In this document: piece after piece, positions 48,650 to 59,218 of the stretch
Numbering within the stretch: position 1 is the first letter of the stretch
How the letters are laid out: each line of letters begins with the position of its first letter
Assembly: GCA_015143295.1 (NCBI GenBank)
Contig: CM026567.1
Coordinates: forward strand, 11,612,416-11,676,415
Reading direction: 5' to 3'
Source: Tetracentron sinense
Taxonomy: Eukaryota > Streptophyta > Magnoliopsida > Trochodendrales > Trochodendraceae
DNA: 64,000 nt
Position numbers and translations under genes: made by a program
The notes under the pieces: model-generated
The model's database searches: none
What the model saw: only the letters and a program-made list of their open reading frames with translations
Told to the model about the DNA's origin: nothing

Positions 48650-48960
48650 CAAAACCTAGTAGCCCTAGGTAGATGATAATCCAAGCCCTAGTAGCCTTAG
48701 GTAGACCCTAATCTAAACCCTAGGTAAACCCTAAACCCTAGACCTAACCCTAGGAAAACCCTAAACCCTAGCCTAGCCCTAGGTAGACCCTAAACTCTAG
48801 TCTAACCCTAAGCCAAACCCTAGTTTAACCCTGGGTACTGTCCTAAGCCCTAGGCTAACCCTAACTAAACCCTAGGACTAACCCTAGGTAAACCCTAGAC
48901 CTAACCCTAGGTCTAACCCTAGCCTAGCCTAGCCCTAGCCCGAGCCCTAGGCAAAGCCCC
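48650..48960. repeat. CCCTA-rich degenerate tract in the Tat-type LTR
   Basis: Dozens of ccctag/ccctaa/taaccctagg words with only short exact telomere-like pieces (ccctaaaccctag). Part of the LTR, not a telomere remnant as far as I can see. Confidence 0.85.
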
Positions 48961-51396
48961 ATGGGCTCAAGGCCCGTCTCAAGTCCAAAACTCCAAAAAA
49001 AAAATTTAACTAAAACCTTGTTTGGGCCCAAGCATGGGCCCACTTAGCCCAACCCAAGAGGGGCCCACTTGCTTTTTCAAATTTTGAATTTGGGAGCCAA
49101 CTCCAAGTAGGGCAAAACCCTTTTTGCTTTACCCTACATAGGGGAGGTCAGACCCAAAAACATGAAATGCAAAAAAAAAAGGTAATAATAATAACAAAAA
49201 ATAATTTTTTATAACAAAAAATAATTTTTTATAAAGAAAAAGAGGGAAAAATTATAATAAAGGGTTTTGGTGCTAACCGAATATGGCAAAGCCACATGGG
49301 TTGGCCCACTTGTACAAGGGCTAAGGCCCAAACCGTAACAACATAGTATATCAAAAAAATAAAAAAAACAAACAAGAAAAACGATTTTCAAGGGGGGGTA
49401 CTATTCGCCTTCTTCCCCAGCAGACCTGCGTGGACAGCACTGCCACGCCTGGCCGTTTGCCCCTACTGCCTCATCCTCCACGCCGGTAATCCTTATCCTT
49501 CTCCTCCATCTTCTTCTATTTAATCCCATCTAAGCCACTGTTGCAAGGAGAGAGAGGATTTAAAAAAAAAACAGCTGTCTTCTACCTCTATTCCAGCCCA
49601 CATCCCCCATCCACTTAGGTCCTAACCACCTCCAAAAACCTTACCAACCTCAGGCTATCCCCAAGTTTCACCACGGTTTGCAATCACCATCATAGTTTCA
49701 ATTTGTTTTTTTGCAAACGAAGCCTACCCGAGCTCGGATTACCCAGCCACAGCTACCTGAATCATCAACCCGAACATTTTTCCATCCCTAAACCTTGGTA
49801 TCAATCGTAGCTAGGACCCCAGCCCTCACCGGAGTCACCTCAACCGTCTTCAACATCTATGGTTGCCACCACTATTCAACCGCACCCATCACTTGCAGCT
49901 CTTTTGCCAGGTGTTCCGAGGGTATACATCACCCCTTATTACCTTTGTAAGGGACCCCTGGTCCAATTCCAGGGGTCCTATTCTGTTTTTTTTATTATTA
50001 TGTTTTACTGCAGCAAAACAGAAGGTAGGGGGTTTTCTTTGAGGCGTGGCCACAGGCACCACACCCCCCACCATGGCGGTCATTCCCTAGAGGTCTAGGG
50101 GGTCCTCAATCCATGAGGAATCCCCCTAGACCCCCTAGTTTGCATACAAACAAACCACCAAAGGAATTTTTTTCAAAAAAAAAATCTGAAAAAAAAAAAA
50201 ACCGTTTCAGGCATCCACCCGTAACTGCGGTTTAACCATGGTTAGACCTGGCCTTGGCCAAAACCAAGGCCATGGATAGACTCCCCACACATAGGGCTAT
50301 CCCCCTATGCAATTTCAGCCTTTAACTCTTCCGTTAACCATAGTTAAATCAATCCCAAAGTGGGGTCGACAGTGTGAAAATCTGTGCAACGAGACGACTT
50401 TGGACCTCTGTGGGACCGACATAATACCTCCCCTTGGACCCCACAAGGGTTCAAATTGTTCCCCTCTTGGCCAGCTTCACAACAGTGGTCTTGGATGCCC
50501 TTGAGATTGAGCCAAACAGCGGCAAAATCGTTGCAAAGATCACCAAACAAACTGTTTAAGTCTTTTGTTAAAAATTATCATTTTATGTGGCTATTTATTG
50601 GCCGACTTTGGGCCCATGTGAGGCCCACCCATGACATCATCTTGAGCCTCACAAGGATCCGAATTGTCTCCTATACGTCAGGCTACCCATGGGTAGTCTC
50701 GGATTCCCATGATTCCTCTGTTAACCATGGTTAAACCCGCGTTAACTGTGGTTAAAAATTTGATAAAATGTTGGGTTTTTTCACATTTGTTGGACTTTGT
50801 GGGGGCCCAGACCGGGTAAGAGGCCAGTCTAAGCCCTGATATGGACCTTGAACCCACTTTTACCTCAGTCGGCGCCTTAACCATTATTAAACCCACCCAT
50901 GGTTAACATTTAACCATGGTAAAGCGGCCCATAACCTAGCAAAATTATGGAAAAATCATTAAAAAATCATAAATATTACATGGAATCCAGAAATGTCTTC
51001 GGTGATATTTTTTATTTTGGTTAAGACTCTTAATCAGAGTCAACCCCATTTTTGACCCTTAACCATGGTTAAAAAATTCTTAATCGGAAAAAATTTGGAA
51101 AAATGCTCAAAAAATCAAAAATATTAGGAGAAGCCCAAAAATGGTCTCTTTTGGCCATTTAACTATGGTTAGTACCTCTAACCATGGTGACCTCCCCTCC
51201 TTAACCGCGGTTAAGCATACTTAACCATTGGGAAAAATTTGAAAAAATCCTATAAAAATCAGAAAAATATAAAAAGACCAAAAAAATCTGATATTGGACT
51301 TTTTAACCATAGTTAGCACCCCTGACCAGGATTAATCACCTTTCTTAAGTCCGGTTAGCAACCCTAACCCTTGGTTAAAACACCCTGGGCCGACCG

Positions 51397-51612
51397 AGCT
51401 TCATCCCTTGGCCTACCGGGCCCAATCTCGGCCTACCGGGCCAAACCCCAGCATACTGGGCTCACCCTTGGCCTATCGGGCCCAATCTTGGCCTACCAGG
51501 CCAAACCCTAGCCTATCAGGCTCACCCTTGGCCTACCGGGCCCAATCTTTGCCTATCGGGCCCAACCCTAATCTACTGGACTTACTTTAGGCCTACCGGG
51601 CCCAATACCAAG
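51397..51612. repeat. ~20 bp tandem array, ggcctaccgggcc unit
   Basis: About ten units of ggcctaccgggcccaatctt and variants, with a 60 bp higher-order order (..caatct, ..aaaccct, ..tcaccctt). Confidence 0.88.
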
Positions 51613-52076
51613 CACTTGACCAACTCGATCAACCACCCCTAGCCTCCCGGTTAGACCCTAAGCCACCCTTGGTGCACACACACACACCCCTAGCCTTGGC
51701 ACGAGTTCATGTACTAGAACTACGCTCGGTCTAATCTCACCCTTATGTGAGTACGTAGGCAGCCCAACCCGGGTTCGACCCTAGTCTAGGATTTTCTTAT
51801 TCTTCGATTAGTATTATCTTAAACATTTAGGCATTTGATTAAAATTGATACTAATTTGGCTTAACCCTAGCAAGTAGGGAACCACTGAAAAGTGGAAGTA
51901 CCGGGGTGCCTAACCCCTTCCTCGGACTTAACCGAACCTCTTACCCTAATCTCAGACTGCAGACCAAGACCTTATCCAAATTCCGGAGACTTATCCCTTC
52001 TGAAAGAATAGGTGGCGACTCTAAACTCACCCTGTGAGATTCAAACTAGGGTTTCCCCAAAACTCGCGCTCACAGC

Positions 52077-52098
52077 TCTGGCGACTCTACTGGGGATA
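52077..52098 (+). other. Probable primer-binding site, Tat/Ogre-like element
   Basis: ctggcgactctactgggga directly after the LTR end, a word that recurs after LTRs of Tat/Ogre-type plant elements. I did not verify the cognate tRNA. Confidence 0.5.
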
Positions 52099-52099
52099 C

Positions 52100-53121
52100 T
52101 AAGGTTCAACCCAGAACCTAGGTTTAAGCCAAACTAAACCTCAAATTAATCAAATACTTAAGTAGTTAACCTAATATTAATCATTTTACATCTCTTTGTT
52201 GATTTGTGTACTGTGCATCTCATTCATACCATAGTAGTATAATTAACCCAATACTTATTAGATAGGCTTATTACGCTCACGGCTACTGGATGACTATCCT
52301 CAGTGACAGGGGCTTAACAGTCTTAGAGGTCTGTGAACTTGGTCTGTTAGGTGACTATCCTCAGGAAATGGTTCTGAATGCTCCCGTTTACACAAATTGT
52401 CCCTTTTAGGGAGTCGCATATACGGTGTTAAGTGATCCCCCATCCTTAGGAACACACTCCTGTATACCCCAGCATGCATACATATAGCCTAAGCTAGGGT
52501 ATAGTCTACAAGCAACCCTACCTGGAGGGTTACTCTAAACCCTAACCTGCTTGCGTCCTATACCTGTCCCCAATCAGGGTTGACTACCCGGATATATCTT
52601 ACCTGGATAAACACCTACCCAGGGGCATGTGATGAGCCAAACTTGTGCTTGTAATAAAACACATCCTACCCCACATCCGAACATAGTACATGGGGTCCAA
52701 ATCCCCGGCACATAGGTTTTCACTTAGACCTATCCCTTGCCTTGACCTGATAGGCCCCCGGTCCCCAATAACCTGGATAAAGCATACCAGACCTTTGTCT
52801 GACTGCCCTATCGGAGCACATGTGCCATGTCACACCCTAACGAAAAATTAAAAAAAATTTAAATTACAACCTTCATTTGCATCATCCTTGCATCTTTCAC
52901 CTGCATACACAGTACACTTACACAGAGTGTATATTTGTCCAAGGTAGATGGCAGGTCCGTCAGGGATTGTTCCGCCAAATGGTCAGCCTCCTCGCCCCAT
53001 GCACCTGACCACCCAGGGGGTATGTGACCAGGCCCTCCTTGAGAAAATTGAGGCACTGAGTCGGGATCAGCGTCTCACTTAGGCCTAGTACTATAGACTG
53101 GGTAACAACTTAGACCTGTCC
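52100..53121 (+). other. Tat/Ogre-like leader
   Basis: About 1 kb between primer site and ORF1. Words such as gactatcctcag are repeated at 52,291 and 52,352. A possible ORF1 beginning (ATG near 52,948, MAGPSGIVPPN) is visible, but I do not extend the ORF from it. Confidence 0.45.
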
Positions 53122-54201
53122 ATGGTTAAGACAGATTGGCGCCTCATTAATGCCGATGTCCAGTGTTGGAACCCTACCTATATGGTATTCTATTTCGGTA
53201 AGAATGAGTTGTGTCCAACATTGGAGGAGATACATTGCAATCTCGGCTTAAACATGGAAGGCGATGCCATAGTACCGTGCTACAAGGCAAACATCCATGT
53301 AGACCTCTCACGATTCTTACGAATTAGGCCTGCCCCCTTACAGTACGATCCTAGCGACACTTACAACCGGGTGTCCATTGAATTTCTTGAGAAATTGTAC
53401 CGGCCCAGGTGAGACCCTGACTCCCTAGAAGCTGAGATCCCTGGTCTCAATGCCTTTACACTAATCATTATGTTGCAACTGGTGTTCCCGAAATGCCACG
53501 CCTTTGCTGACTCAGTACTGACAGGGATCATCGAAGACATGCGGGAGTCGAAGACTGTCGTCCCGTTCATCCTTGCGGAGCTTCTCAGGGCTCTCAATCT
53601 AACAACTGAGCGTAGAAAGGGCGTCTTCCACGCCAGTGCACCACTTCTACATCTGTGGCTTGTATCACACCTGCCTAATATCTTGTCGGTACCCGACGTG
53701 CCCCAAGATGTATACAGCCTGCCCAAGAGGATTTCTCATAATCAGGGCCAGATAGTGACTACCAACGTCAAAACTCTCTACCGGCTTCTCCAAGACCTGA
53801 CAGAGGAGCAGATCACATGAGAATGCGTGTGGCTGGTTCACAGACAGCTACCATGCGTTGTCATAGCAGGAAGACGATGCATGGTCCTGGCAGGTCTCAC
53901 CGGCTCAGCGGCCTACGTACCACTCCGAATCCTCCGTCAGTTTGGACTCCCTCAGCGCATCCCACCAACTGATTCTACATACCGTATATGGGTAGAAAAT
54001 CCTGACATTCCACCCGGCATGCCGGCTCCTAGGGAACTGCCGACACCAGTTTTAGCTCCATCCCGAGGAACCATACCCATTGCTGAGATGGTGGTTCCTT
54101 GGACAGACTTCTTTCTGGAAAGACAGTTATATATCCAGGAGAAAGAGAAGAAGCCACGGAAGGCCCAGTCTAATCTCTTTAGAAGCGGAGCAGAACCGTG
54201 A
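53122..54201 (+). pseudogene. Tat/Ogre ORF1, plant-mobile-domain-like, broken
   Basis: Three open stretches carry parts of one domain of the plant mobile/DUF7745 type: PTLEEIHCNLGLNMEG and the FLEKLYRPR end (53,122-53,412); FPKCHAFADSVLTGII, then FILAELLRALN and HLWLVSHLP (53,470-53,820); and an RILRQFGLPQRIP region with a following proline-rich section (53,827-54,201). A glutamine/glutamate-rich coiled-coil tail seems to follow to about 54,480. The function of Tat ORF1 is not established. The gene is a fossil. Confidence 0.65.
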
Positions 54202-54644
54202 GCTTCAAGCCATGCAGGAACAGGTTGATTAGCTCGAGCGCACAGTCCAATCTCTTCAGAAGAGACGCAGGGATGATGCCAAAGAGAATGCCATCCTCAA
54301 GGCTCAGTTGTGCTTCCATCAAGAATAGCTTGATAGTGCAAAGGTAGAGATGACCGATCGAATCCAACAGTTTGGGTCCCGGATGTACAATGCCTCAGAA
54401 ACAATTGGATACATGGAGGTTGAAATCGCATCCCTCCAGCAACAGATTGTGGACTATGAAGGCGTGCCCCGACCACTTGACTTTGCTATCCCTGATAGAC
54501 CTGCCTAGGGTTGATTCTTTTTTTCTTTTATTGAGTCATAGTCCTATATCACTCAATCATGCGTCAATGAAAAATCCTTTTTCTAGCATCATTTCTCTCC
54601 TATCATGCATATTCATATTTAGCCGTTGTATCTTTTCAGTTTGC

Positions 54645-55386
54645 ATGAGCCAACCCATAACTCGTTCTCTGACTGCGATTCTTATAGAAGTCGCAGAAGC
54701 AGTCCTCACAGAAATACCAGTCACGGAGATTGTACCATACATGGGCCCGATAGAAAGTAGCTCAGAAGCAATGGTAGAACCATCAGACCATCAACAGCGG
54801 ACAGATGAATTGTTGCAGGCTCATGATCGAGATATTGTAGTCATGCAGGCTAAGTTGTTGGATAGTGTTCTGGAATCCCTAAAGATTCTGATTGGTGCCA
54901 AAACCGAAGAACCTTCTAACCGGATCTCTACCAGTGAAACCCTGAATCAGCCTCCCCAAGAACAGCCTACCCCTATCATTATTCCCAACCGTGGACCCGC
55001 AACAGGCGGAGGAGGAGAGGAGTATGACCGGTATAAGGAGCAGCCTAAGGCATCACATGTCAATCAGGACAGGCCATCATCTTCTGACCCTACACCATCC
55101 CTCAGAGACCAGCATGAGGAGATAAAGCTGATGAAAGAGGAAATGAGAACAATTAGAAGGGCATCTGCCAATCCCACTCTTTCATTGGAGGACTTGACTT
55201 TCTCCTTTGGGGATGCTATTGCCCCCGGCTTCAAGGTACCTGACTTCGATAAATATGATGGCTCGGACTGTCCTAAACAACATTTGCAGATTTACCTGGG
55301 GGACATGCTCCCATATAACAAGAATCAGCCTTTGCTCATACAGTATTTCCAGAAAAGTTTGAAGGGTGCAATCCTTGCCTGGTGGA
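54645..55386 (+). pseudogene. Tat/Ogre gag, N-terminal part
   Basis: Starts at MSQPITRS (ATG 54,645), with a long low-complexity N-terminus and an acidic coiled coil (HEEIKLMKEEMRTIRR). Then comes the Ogre/Tat gag domain (GFKVPDFDKYDGSDCPKQHL, QYFQKSLKGAILAWW), stopping where the Sirevirus LTR starts. A tatcttttcag acceptor-like word just upstream of the ATG would fit splicing, which Ogre elements are known to use elsewhere in the element. Confidence 0.75.
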
Positions 55387-56890
55387 TGTTGTTGGCTAGG
55401 TAATGACCTTAAAGGGGGGTGAATAGGGTCTAAGGCAGATTTAAAAAACAAAAATATGAACTACAAGTTCAATGAGCGGAATAAAGTATAATATGCAACA
55501 AGCTAAAACAATAGAATATTAAAAGAAGGAGAAAAGAGATAAGGAGAGTGCAAACTCAAGATTTGTTCTCGAGGTTTAGCAAATCAGCCTACTCCCTGCC
55601 TCAGCTTCTAGCTAGAGGATTCACAACGATTCCTTAATCGAACTGGCTGCTTCATAGGTGGAGTCCAAACCCTTACAATCTCTCTTATAGGTCGAGATAT
55701 TACCTTACAAGCTCTCCTTTAGGCTGAGCTAAAAACCTCTCAAGAGCACAACCCTCTCTTGATATAACTGAAGCAACAACTTCAGTGCAAGAATCCTGGA
55801 TTCTTGACTACTCTCAATAAATAAGTTTTGGATTGAAAAATCTGAATAGAAAGCTCATTAAATGAGCTGGATAAGAGTGAAATACAAACTCTAATAAAGT
55901 CTCTTAAAGAAAATGTGAATTGAATGAGCTCAAGAGAAACTTTTGGGGATTTTCTAAGTGTGAGAGTGAGTGAAAATCAATAGCAATGAATGAGGGATCA
56001 ATAGGAGTTATTGCAGTGGTCAAGAGTTATTATTTGTTCATAAATGAACTCCTTTTATAGCATTTGATCTAATAGTGCCATTGGGGTAGCATTAAATGCT
56101 TTTAGGTCCGTTGCAAACTAGCCGTCACAAATTTTTTTCTATTTTAGACATGATTTCGTCGACGAAGTGGAGTTCCCACTTGAATTCGTCACTGAATTCA
56201 AAAGACAGAATTGGATTTCAAAAAATCCTGTAATGACTTCGTTGCCGAATCTTAACCCAACCAAAGATTTCGTCGCCAAAATCAAGAGGCAGAACTGAAT
56301 TAAGAAAATTCTGTCATGACTTCGTCGCCGAATTCAATCTACCCAGAGAAATCGTCGACGAATTCAGAGCAAAAATTCTGAATTCAGTCTAGGATCAGAC
56401 CAAAGGGATGTTCCTAGGTTAGTTAGCTATGCTCTTATCATGATATTCTGATTAATTAGAGCTTTAGAGTGATTCTCAAAAGGTATCCTAGGCTCCTATG
56501 GTCAATCTTTAATTCTTGAGCTTATTCACTTCACCTTTCTTTGGAGGACTTTTTACATAAGTCCTATACATTCTCAGAATAACAAGTGAATACATTTAGA
56601 ATGATGAGAGATTATCTTGGCTTGACTTGGGTCTTGTGATTTTGCCTTTTGTCTTCAATGGTCTTGACTTGGACTAAGGTCTTATCTTGAATCTTCATCT
56701 TGTATTCAGTGAGTTGAACTTCCTCTTGGGTAATTTCCATCCTTTATTTTTCATGATTGGAGTGCTATCAACTTATGTAATTTGAAATGTTCACGCACTT
56801 AAACGGGTTTATTAGTACCAAATATTTCATATTATTATGTTATTATCAAAATTATTAGGGGTACTAATGGTTGTAACCCTGAGGCTAACA
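55387..56890 (-). repeat. Sirevirus 3' LTR, minus strand
   Basis: 1,504 bp. On the minus strand it runs from TGTTAGCCTC (56,890) to the CCTAGCCAACAACA end. It has a TTCGTCGACGAA / TTCGTCGCCGAA cluster (56,155-56,360) followed in transcription sense by a TATA box (ctataaaagg, 56,051-56,060), and the C-run before aaggtcatt near the end. Confidence 0.85.
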
Positions 56891-56904
56891 ATCTCCCCAT
56901 TTTT
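56891..56904 (-). other. Polypurine tract, minus-strand Sirevirus
   Basis: Minus strand reads aaaaatggggagat directly before the LTR start TGTTAG, in the usual Sirevirus context (catcatcaaaaatgggg). Confidence 0.88.
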
Positions 56905-57408
56905 GATGATGACATAACAATGTAATGAAATTAGGTTGACCTCCCCCTCACGACATGTTTTTCATAAAAACTTTGAGGTAAGTTCCCCCTACACATATGC
57001 ATTTGTAAAAATAATCACAGTTATTATTTAGATGCATATTTATGATGAGTTAAAGGATATATCACCCTGGTTATGTACCAAGAAAAGTTCCACAAAGATA
57101 AGTTTCAATTTTAATTTCTCTTCACAACATATTAGATCAAGACAAGAAGAGAATTGCATAAGCGAAAGACATATTATATATGTACTGCCAAAGATGCAAA
57201 AAAAACATCATATTTTAAATAGTTCAAATGTCATTTCATTTTATCAATCATCAAATTTAAATTTTCATTACATTTCATGTTTCTCCCCCTATGTCAACAT
57301 CAAAAAAAATGAAAAAAATAAATTACAGCCCATCTGCTTTTCTGCTTTTTGATGAGGTCTGTAACCTTTTAGATGACATCTTCTGATTGCTCAGCTAGAT
57401 CGGAGTCA
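56905..57408 (-). other. Sirevirus spacer between extra ORF and polypurine tract
   Basis: AT-rich, no supported ORF. The plus-strand frame 57,032-57,352 has no family resemblance and is taken as chance. Confidence 0.6.
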
Positions 57409-58236
57409 TCAGGGGAGTCTGAGGAAGAGGAGGTGGACAATAACAGTTTGAGATGCTAAGGGAACATTGAAGTGTTTAAAGATCTTAGTCAGAGCGTGAC
57501 CAAAAGGGAGACACCCTGATTTTCTCTTAAATGCATCATCCATACAATGGATAATGATGTAGGAGAGATCAATGGGTGTGGTGGTTAGGATGCACCACAT
57601 AAGGAATACATCGAAGTAGGTGAGATATTCCCTACCACCAGCCCTGGGAACTAGGTTATAAGTGATTATGTGGTGAATGAGTCTAGCAATGAGGATAAGA
57701 TCTTTAACCTTAGGTTGAAAAGGAGAGGTGAAATCTTGATTTATGCACATTATTTTCAGTGCTTCAACCACATCAAATCCTTCATGACTGGTCCACTGAC
57801 CATTCACAAAAGTTTGAAGGGTACACTGAGGGATTTTTAAAATTGAGTGCAATTTATTTAAATGAAAAGAAATATTTTTACCTAAGACAAATGAGCTAAT
57901 AAGTGATTCGGATTGATTGAAATGGAAGTGAGTGTAAAAGAGTTTGACTAACTCAGGAAACATGAGTTCATTAGATTCAAGAAATTTATCCCATTTTAGG
58001 GTAGAAAAGAGAGTTTTTATGGGTTCGAGCCCATAGGCATCAAAATTAATGAAATTAACGACTTTACCGTACAGAGGGGAACGAGATAGGAATTTTTGTT
58101 TGAATAATTTCTCGAACTTTGCTTCCTTGAACTTTACTGGGACTGGAGTTGAACTTGAGGCCGGTTCTTTTCCATTATCAGTTCTTGATTTCTTCTTTGG
58201 TGGCTCCACAGAAGCATTCTTCATTCTAGGAGGCAT
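57409..58236 (-). CDS. Extra ORF of the Sirevirus in env-like position
   Basis: An uninterrupted 275-residue frame starting at MPPRMKNASVEPPKKKSR. A basic, serine/proline-rich head resembling a nuclear localisation signal (PKKKSR) is followed by a mostly helical domain (KFEKLFKQKF, GLEPIKTLFSTLKWDKFLE, ELVKLFYTHFHF, SFVLGKNISFHLNKLHSILKIPQ, ARLIHHIITYNLVPRAGG). The layout resembles the family known as putative plant transposon protein, related in style to plant-mobile-domain ORFs; I am only moderately sure. The frame continues upstream to 58,368, but the TATA box lies inside that extension, so the Met at 58,236 is the likelier start. No signal peptide or membrane segment is seen, so it does not look like an envelope protein. 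Function unknown. Confidence 0.65.
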   Translation of the reverse strand: MPPRMKNASVEPPKKKSRTDNGKEPASSSTPVPVKFKEAKFEKLFKQKFLSRSPLYGKVVNFINFDAYGLEPIKTLFSTLKWDKFLESNELMFPELVKLFYTHFHFNQSESLISSFVLGKNISFHLNKLHSILKIPQCTLQTFVNGQWTSHEGFDVVEALKIMCINQDFTSPFQPKVKDLILIARLIHHIITYNLVPRAGGREYLTYFDVFLMWCILTTTPIDLSYIIIHCMDDAFKRKSGCLPFGHALTKIFKHFNVPLASQTVIVHLLFLRLP

Positions 58237-58355
58237 TTTCTGAGAGATTTGGAAAGATTTACTAGATCTTGGAACAAAGAAGGGTGCCGGAGCAATGGAA
58301 TAGGGACTTTGGAGGGAAAGATTAGGTTTGAAAAAGTTTGGATTTTGGGGATTAC

Positions 58356-58590
58356 TATTTATACACATGAATCAATTCGTCGCTGAAATGGGTTTCATCC
58401 CTGAATTCGTCGCCGAAATTGAGTTAGGAGCCCTAAAAATTTTAATTTTGGATTGACTTCATCGATGAAATGGATGACTCATCCAGGTTCATCGCCGAAC
58501 TGGGTACAGAAAACATTCTGTTTTCTCTTTTTCCTAAATATTCGTCGCTGAAATCACGTTCAAGATTGAATTCGTCACCGAATTCAATTC
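58356..58590 (-). promoter_or_regulatory. Internal LTR-like promoter: palindrome cluster plus TATA box
   Basis: On the minus strand, TTCGTCGCCGAA-type palindromes and variants (58,376-58,590, five or six copies) are followed by TATAAATA (58,356-58,363) and then, 120 bases on, the ATG of the extra ORF. The same consensus forms the cluster upstream of the TATA box in this element's LTR (56,155-56,360). Confidence 0.62.
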
Positions 58591-58827
58591 TGAATATGAA
58601 GGATTGATTTCTCTTAAGTTTTCTACCTATTTTCCTTTAATTCAAAGATTCATCAAGACATCTAAAATTATCATAATGTATTCAAATCAATCTATTAAAC
58701 AATCAAGCAAGTTAGAGGCAGATCAAATCAAAGATTTCAATTTTTTGATTACTTTTGATCTTGATTAAGTTACATCATTCAGAATAGTCACTCTCAATTC
58801 TCTTCTCAAAGCACTGAACCTATCAGA
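58591..58827 (-). other. Sirevirus spacer between pol and internal promoter
   Basis: Short AT-rich region after the RNase H end. Nothing recognised. Confidence 0.5.
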
Positions 58828-59218
58828 TTATAGAGGTTTGGTAAAGATATCAGCAAGCTGATTAATAGTATCAACAAATTCCAAGATAACATTTCCATTT
58901 TGAACATGATCTCTAATAAAATGATATCTTATTTCTATGTGTTTAGTTCTTGAGTGTTGAATGGGATTCTTAGTCATGCAAATTGCACTTGTATTATCAC
59001 ATTTAATAGGAATTTTAGTATAGATAAGTTTAAAATCTTCTAGCTGTTGTTTCATGTAGAGAGTTTGAGCACAACCAAGTCCAGCTGTCATATACTCAGC
59101 CTCAGCTGTGGATAAGGCCACTGAATTTTGTTTCTTACTAAACCATGAAACAAGAGAATGTCCTAAAAAGTGACAAGTTCTACTAATGCTTTTTCTATCT
59201 ACTTTGCATCCAGCAAAG
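58828..59218 (-). pseudogene. Sirevirus RNase H, C-terminal part
   Basis: Contains SWFSKKQNSVALSTAEAEY, CDNTSAICMTKNPIQHSRTKH and QLADIFTKPL, the Copia RNase H end. The N-terminal remainder lies beyond the solo LTR at 61,453 onward. Confidence 0.88.

Larger units (their letters stand above)
48582..52074 (+). repeat. Tat/Ogre-like 5' LTR
   Basis: About 3.5 kb, TG to gctcaca. Contents in order: CCCTA-rich tract (48,650-48,960), a GC-rich leader-like section with open but unrecognised frames (49,400-50,100), TTAACCATGGTTAA palindromes scattered from 48,613 to 51,375, a 20 bp tandem array (51,397-51,612), and the aggtggcgactct word near 52,012 also found in the minus-strand LTR at 8,350. Large LTRs are usual in this group. 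The end is placed at the CA before gctctggcgactc. Confidence 0.72.
48582..55386 (+). mobile_element. Tat/Ogre-like Gypsy element, 5' part, continues beyond window
   Basis: Begins tgtaagcaccgaattttt inside a Tekay LTR. A long LTR (48,582-52,074) is followed by a primer site containing tggcgactctactgggga, an ORF1 of the plant-mobile-domain type (53,122-54,201) ahead of gag, and gag (54,645-55,386). An extra ORF1 upstream of gag is a hallmark of the Tat/Ogre group. It is interrupted at 55,386 by a minus-strand Sirevirus that leaves the window. Broken, with several breaks in the visible part. Confidence 0.78.

Noticed and set aside
48650-48960. Interstitial telomere
   Set aside because: CCCTA words are degenerate and embedded between the LTR start and later LTR motifs; only very short exact CCCTAAA pieces occur.
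49859-50734. Overlapping frames on both strands in the GC-rich LTR section
   Set aside because: No motif, no consistent codon pattern, both strands open at once; typical of GC-rich non-coding sequence.
53122-54201. Host plant-mobile-domain gene
   Set aside because: Position between a Tat-type primer site and Tat-type gag, plus several breaks, fits the element's own ORF1 better.
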